From Bacteroidota bacterium (GTDB lineage: Bacteria; Bacteroidota; Bacteroidia; Chitinophagales; Chitinophagaceae), in assembly GCA_947461125.1 (NCBI GenBank), contig CANHHX010000009.1:1-52325 (forward strand): a stretch of 52,325 nt of DNA, written 5' to 3'. Position 1 is the stretch's first letter; each line of letters starts with the position of its first letter. The translations under genes and the position numbers were made by a program. Of this stretch, positions 49,195 through 52,325 are shown piece after piece. The notes beneath the pieces are model-generated. The model was not told the origin of the DNA and ran no database searches. It saw only the letters and a list, made by a program, of their open reading frames with translations.

Positions 49195-49401
49195 AAAAGG
49201 GGGATTTTACTATGTATATTTTACACTAAGTCAATTTTAACCCCAAAAAGTAAAGATTATGTTAATAGAGTGCTAAAAATTGATAATTTCACTGAATATT
49301 TCAATCTAAATAAGGCTCAACTTTAATATGCTAAAATTTAGCTCCGGTCTATTGTAATGATGGGCTGGTCAAAGATTTTTATTTAACCAAAATTCTAAAC
49401 A
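49195..49401. other. 207-bp intergenic region before the SusC gene
   Basis: AT-rich and without a coding frame worth naming. I see no full TAnnTTTG element and no strong hairpin with a T-run. A separate promoter for the susC gene is likely from the length of the gap, but I cannot place it. Confidence 0.4.
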
Positions 49402-52325
49402 ATGAGGACAAAAATTCGTTTACTGACACTCCTTGTATTGATGTTTGCGGGCACTACATTATTTGCCCAGGACAAAGCAATATCGGGTGTTGTAAAAGAC
49501 AACACTGGCGCAGAGCTTTCTGGCGCTACAGTGTCTGTTAAAGGCACTTCAAACAGTGTCATGACAGATGCAAAAGGTAAGTTCACAATCAAGGCAAATG
49601 CAAAAGCAACACTTGTTGTTTCTTTTGTGGGTTTCGAAAGCAAAGAAGCTCTGGTTGGCGGTCAAACAACCGTTGACTTTTCTTTATCTCCAGGAACTAG
49701 TGCATTAAATGATGTAGTTGTAACTTCTCTTGGTATTTCTAAAAAGCAAAAAGCGTTAGGTTATGCTACAAGCACTATCAGTGCTGAGCAAATCACTGAT
49801 GCTGGTACACCAAACTTTGCGACTGCCCTTTATGGTAAGGCGCCAGGTGTTCGTATCGCTGCTACACCAGGTGGTGCAACTTCTGCAGTAAACATTAATA
49901 TCCGTGGTATCAACTCTATCACTGGTAAGAACGATCCTCTAATTATATTAGATGGTATTCCAATCCGTAACGGTGAAGTTAGAAATGACAACTACTGGGC
50001 TGACCAACGTTTAAGAGGTAATGGTTTATTGGATCTTCAAACAGAAGATATCGAAAACATCTCTATCTTAAAAGGTGCATCTGCGGCAGCGCTTTATGGT
50101 TCTGAAGCTGTAAACGGTGTTGTACTTGTTACAACAAAGCAAGCAAGCAAAAGTAGAAAAGGCTTAGGTGTAGACGTATCTACAAACTACAGTATTGATA
50201 AAGTAGCTTTCTTACCAAGATTTCAAAACGTTCGTGGATATGGTATCGCTAATGTAATTAACAATGGCGGTCAAGACGACCTTGGTTTCTTATATCACGA
50301 CTTAAACGGTGATGGTATCAGAGAAACTAGAAGCTTGGCTAACTATAGCATTAACTTTGGTCCAAGGTTTGATGGTCAACCTATTTTAAACTGGGATAAC
50401 CGTATCATTCCTTATTCTGCACAACCTAATAACTACGCTAATTTATTCCAAACAGCAACGAACTCAAGCATCAACGTTGCGGTTTCAAAAGCAACTGATA
50501 ATGCGAGCATTCGTTTCTCTTTAACAAGACAAGCAAACGAAGGTATTAGTATGAATTCTGGTAGTGAAAAAAATACCATGAACTTGAATACAAGTTTCAG
50601 ATTATCTCCTAAGTTTTCTACCGATGTAATGGTTAACTATATCAACCAAACGATCAACAACCGTCCATACTCTATTGATCGTATGATCAACAATTTCGGC
50701 GGTATGATGGGTCGTTTTGATAACGGTGAGTGGTATATGAACAAGGCAGTAACTTCTAAAGGTTACAGATATCGTTTGGGTACAGATCAAAGTGCTACAC
50801 CTGCTGAAAATATCAGAACTGGTGTTGGCTTCAGAAATGACCTTGCTGACTACGCATACCGTGTACAAATGCACAGGTTGTTAGAGGTGAGTAACCGTGT
50901 TATTGCGAGCATGACAAATAACTATGCAATCTTACCTGATTTAAAGCTACGTACGCGTATCGCTACTGACTTTACATCTATGAAAGAGGAAACAAGACAG
51001 CCAAATGAAGTTCCTTTAGCGTTTGGTAACTCTGGTTTCTTTGGTTTAGGTCAAACACAAAACACCACATTATATGGTGACGTGTTATTAACCTACACTA
51101 AAAAAATCAACAATGATTTAGAAATTAGCGCACTAGGTGGTTATACAGCTACTGATGAAAGTATGTTAAGCATTTCTCGCTCAACAAACGGCGGTTTAAG
51201 TACAAGAGATTTATATGATATGGCTGCGTCAATGAACGTACCAAATCAAGGATCTTCTCGTATGGCTATCACCAAAGACGCGTTTATCGGAACATTTAAC
51301 GCAAACTTTAAAGACTACTGGTTCATGGAAGCTACTGTACGTAGAGACCGTACTTCTACTATGAATCCTAACAATAATAGTTTTGCTTACCCTTCTGTAA
51401 ACTCAAGCTTTATTTTCTCTGATGCGCTTAAAATGCCATCATGGTTATCATATGGTAAATTACGTGGTTCATGGGGTATCGTGGGTAACTTCCCGGATCC
51501 ATACTTAGCAAACGTTGCTTACAACCAAAATACTTTAGGTAGCCAAGGTGGTAACCCAGTATTATTTACTAGCATTCCAATGAACTTTGGTAATGACGCC
51601 ATCAGACCTGAGCAAAAGAAAGAATTTGAATTTGGTTTAGAAACAAGATTGTTCAACAATCGTGTAACTTTTGAGGCGAGCTATTATAATGCATTAGTAG
51701 TGGATCAAATTTTACCACTTTCTTTACCAGCAACTTCTGGTGCTACTTCAATTTTAGCTAACGTAGGTACCCTTAGAAATACGGGTATTGAGGTTACTAT
51801 TAGTGGATTCCCTATCAAAAAAGCAAACTTTAGCTGGGAAACTGGTGTTAACCTAGCTCAAAACCAAAATAGAGTAGAGCAATTAGCGCCAGGTTTAACG
51901 GAGTTATTGCATGCTGATTATGATGGTAACGCTGCTCAATTAAAATCTGTTGTTGGTCAACCAATGGGAGATTTTTATGCGCACCCTATTTTGACAAATG
52001 CGAAAGGTGAGCAAATTGTAAGACCTGATGGTATCTATGCAATTGATCCAGACAAAATGTACAAAGTGGGTAACGCAATGCCTAAATTAATTGGTGGTTG
52101 GTTTAACACTGTTAAGTACAAGAACTTTACTTTAGACGCGATGATCGACTTCCGTTATGGTGGTTATGTAATGCCAACTGGTATTAACTGGATGATTAGC
52201 CGTGGTTTATTAGAAGAGAGCTTACAATTTATGGATAAAGAAAGCGGTGGTTTATCTTACTACAAAGACAGAACGTCTGGTAGATATGTACAAACCAATG
52301 CAGCTGCTGGTCCTCAGGGTGAGAG
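49402..52325 (+). CDS. SusC/RagA-family TonB-linked outer-membrane receptor (3' end outside window)
   Basis: An open frame from ATG 49402 to the end of the window, 974 residues seen, without stop. Signal peptide RTKIRLLTLLVLMFAGTTLFAQ (in part: LLTLLVLMFAGTTLFA), a carboxypeptidase-D-regulatory-like domain (ISGVVKDNTGAELSGATVSV), then the TonB-box/plug region (NDVVVTSLGISKKQKALGY) and ISILKGASAAALYGSEAVNG, a SusC hallmark, followed by barrel strands. It would import large oligosaccharides with TonB energy, together with a SusD lipoprotein expected just downstream. Codon use looks more biased than in neighbours (GGT, AAC, CGT), in line with high expression. Direct neighbours are two fucosidases and a sulfatase, which suggests the cargo. 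Confidence 0.93.
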   Translation, partial: MRTKIRLLTLLVLMFAGTTLFAQDKAISGVVKDNTGAELSGATVSVKGTSNSVMTDAKGKFTIKANAKATLVVSFVGFESKEALVGGQTTVDFSLSPGTSALNDVVVTSLGISKKQKALGYATSTISAEQITDAGTPNFATALYGKAPGVRIAATPGGATSAVNINIRGINSITGKNDPLIILDGIPIRNGEVRNDNYWADQRLRGNGLLDLQTEDIENISILKGASAAALYGSEAVNGVVLVTTKQASKSRKGLGVDVSTNYSIDKVAFLPRFQNVRGYGIANVINNGGQDDLGFLYHDLNGDGIRETRSLANYSINFGPRFDGQPILNWDNRIIPYSAQPNNYANLFQTATNSSINVAVSKATDNASIRFSLTRQANEGISMNSGSEKNTMNLNTSFRLSPKFSTDVMVNYINQTINNRPYSIDRMINNFGGMMGRFDNGEWYMNKAVTSKGYRYRLGTDQSATPAENIRTGVGFRNDLADYAYRVQMHRLLEVSNRVIASMTNNYAILPDLKLRTRIATDFTSMKEETRQPNEVPLAFGNSGFFGLGQTQNTTLYGDVLLTYTKKINNDLEISALGGYTATDESMLSISRSTNGGLSTRDLYDMAASMNVPNQGSSRMAITKDAFIGTFNANFKDYWFMEATVRRDRTSTMNPNNNSFAYPSVNSSFIFSDALKMPSWLSYGKLRGSWGIVGNFPDPYLANVAYNQNTLGSQGGNPVLFTSIPMNFGNDAIRPEQKKEFEFGLETRLFNNRVTFEASYYNALVVDQILPLSLPATSGATSILANVGTLRNTGIEVTISGFPIKKANFSWETGVNLAQNQNRVEQLAPGLTELLHADYDGNAAQLKSVVGQPMGDFYAHPILTNAKGEQIVRPDGIYAIDPDKMYKVGNAMPKLIGGWFNTVKYKNFTLDAMIDFRYGGYVMPTGINWMISRGLLEESLQFMDKESGGLSYYKDRTSGRYVQTNAAAGPQGE

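Noticed and set aside
1-52325. tRNA, rRNA, riboswitch or insertion sequence
   Set aside because: No tRNA cloverleaf, rRNA signature, transposase frame with terminal repeats or known riboswitch core was recognised by reading; a tRNAscan, Infernal and ISfinder run would settle it.

Overview
The window is AT-rich chromosomal DNA from a member of the Bacteroidota, most like the Chitinophagaceae. The evidence is a SusC/RagA TonB-linked receptor, type IX secretion sorting tails of both the long (CHU_C, type B) and short (type A) kind, a PorP/SprF protein, seven-helix membrane AraC regulators, DUF6132, and several matches to the Bacteroidota -7 promoter element TAnnTTTG. I see no rRNA, tRNA, CRISPR array, transposase or phage structural module. 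The genus is inferred from gene content, not from a marker gene.

Layout. 1-5.5 kb: small mixed genes (XRE regulator, exported flavodoxin, YdeI-like protein with a terminal CDGSH motif, membrane-anchored unknown, an exported and enlarged glutamate-racemase-like protein, a methyltransferase, a serine hydrolase). 5.5-9.5 kb: an arsenic cluster, arsR - arsM - arsenate reductase - NAD(P)-binding protein, with a perfect 24-bp palindrome at the arsR start, followed by a second serine hydrolase. 9.6-23.4 kb: housekeeping and metabolic genes (DUF3050, SDR, metallophosphoesterase, pullulanase, a rhodanese-DUF6132-thioredoxin set with a Crp/Fnr-like site, NdpA-type protein, sugar isomerase-like protein, CorA, PcrA/UvrD helicase). 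23.5-24.3 kb: a NarL-type response regulator and a possible 25-residue membrane peptide.

24.4-40.8 kb is the most unusual part. Three predicted membrane-embedded transcription regulators (one propeller-TM-winged-helix protein and two 7TM-AraC proteins) are interleaved with surface genes: a 2216-residue multidomain type B T9SS adhesin with its SprF-like partner, then a three-gene operon holding a short type A T9SS protein, a 1090-residue fibre built of exact 105-residue phage-tail-fibre-like repeats, and a FISUMP-like protein. A paralogue of the propeller-winged-helix protein lies alone at 12.7 kb.

41.4-52.3 kb looks like a polysaccharide-utilisation locus for a sulfated, fucose-containing glycan: a Tat-exported Gfo/Idh/MocA oxidoreductase, a formylglycine-type sulfatase, an adjacent formylglycine-generating enzyme with both copper-binding cysteines, two GH29 alpha-L-fucosidases, and a SusC receptor that runs off the end of the window. 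The expected SusD would lie just outside.
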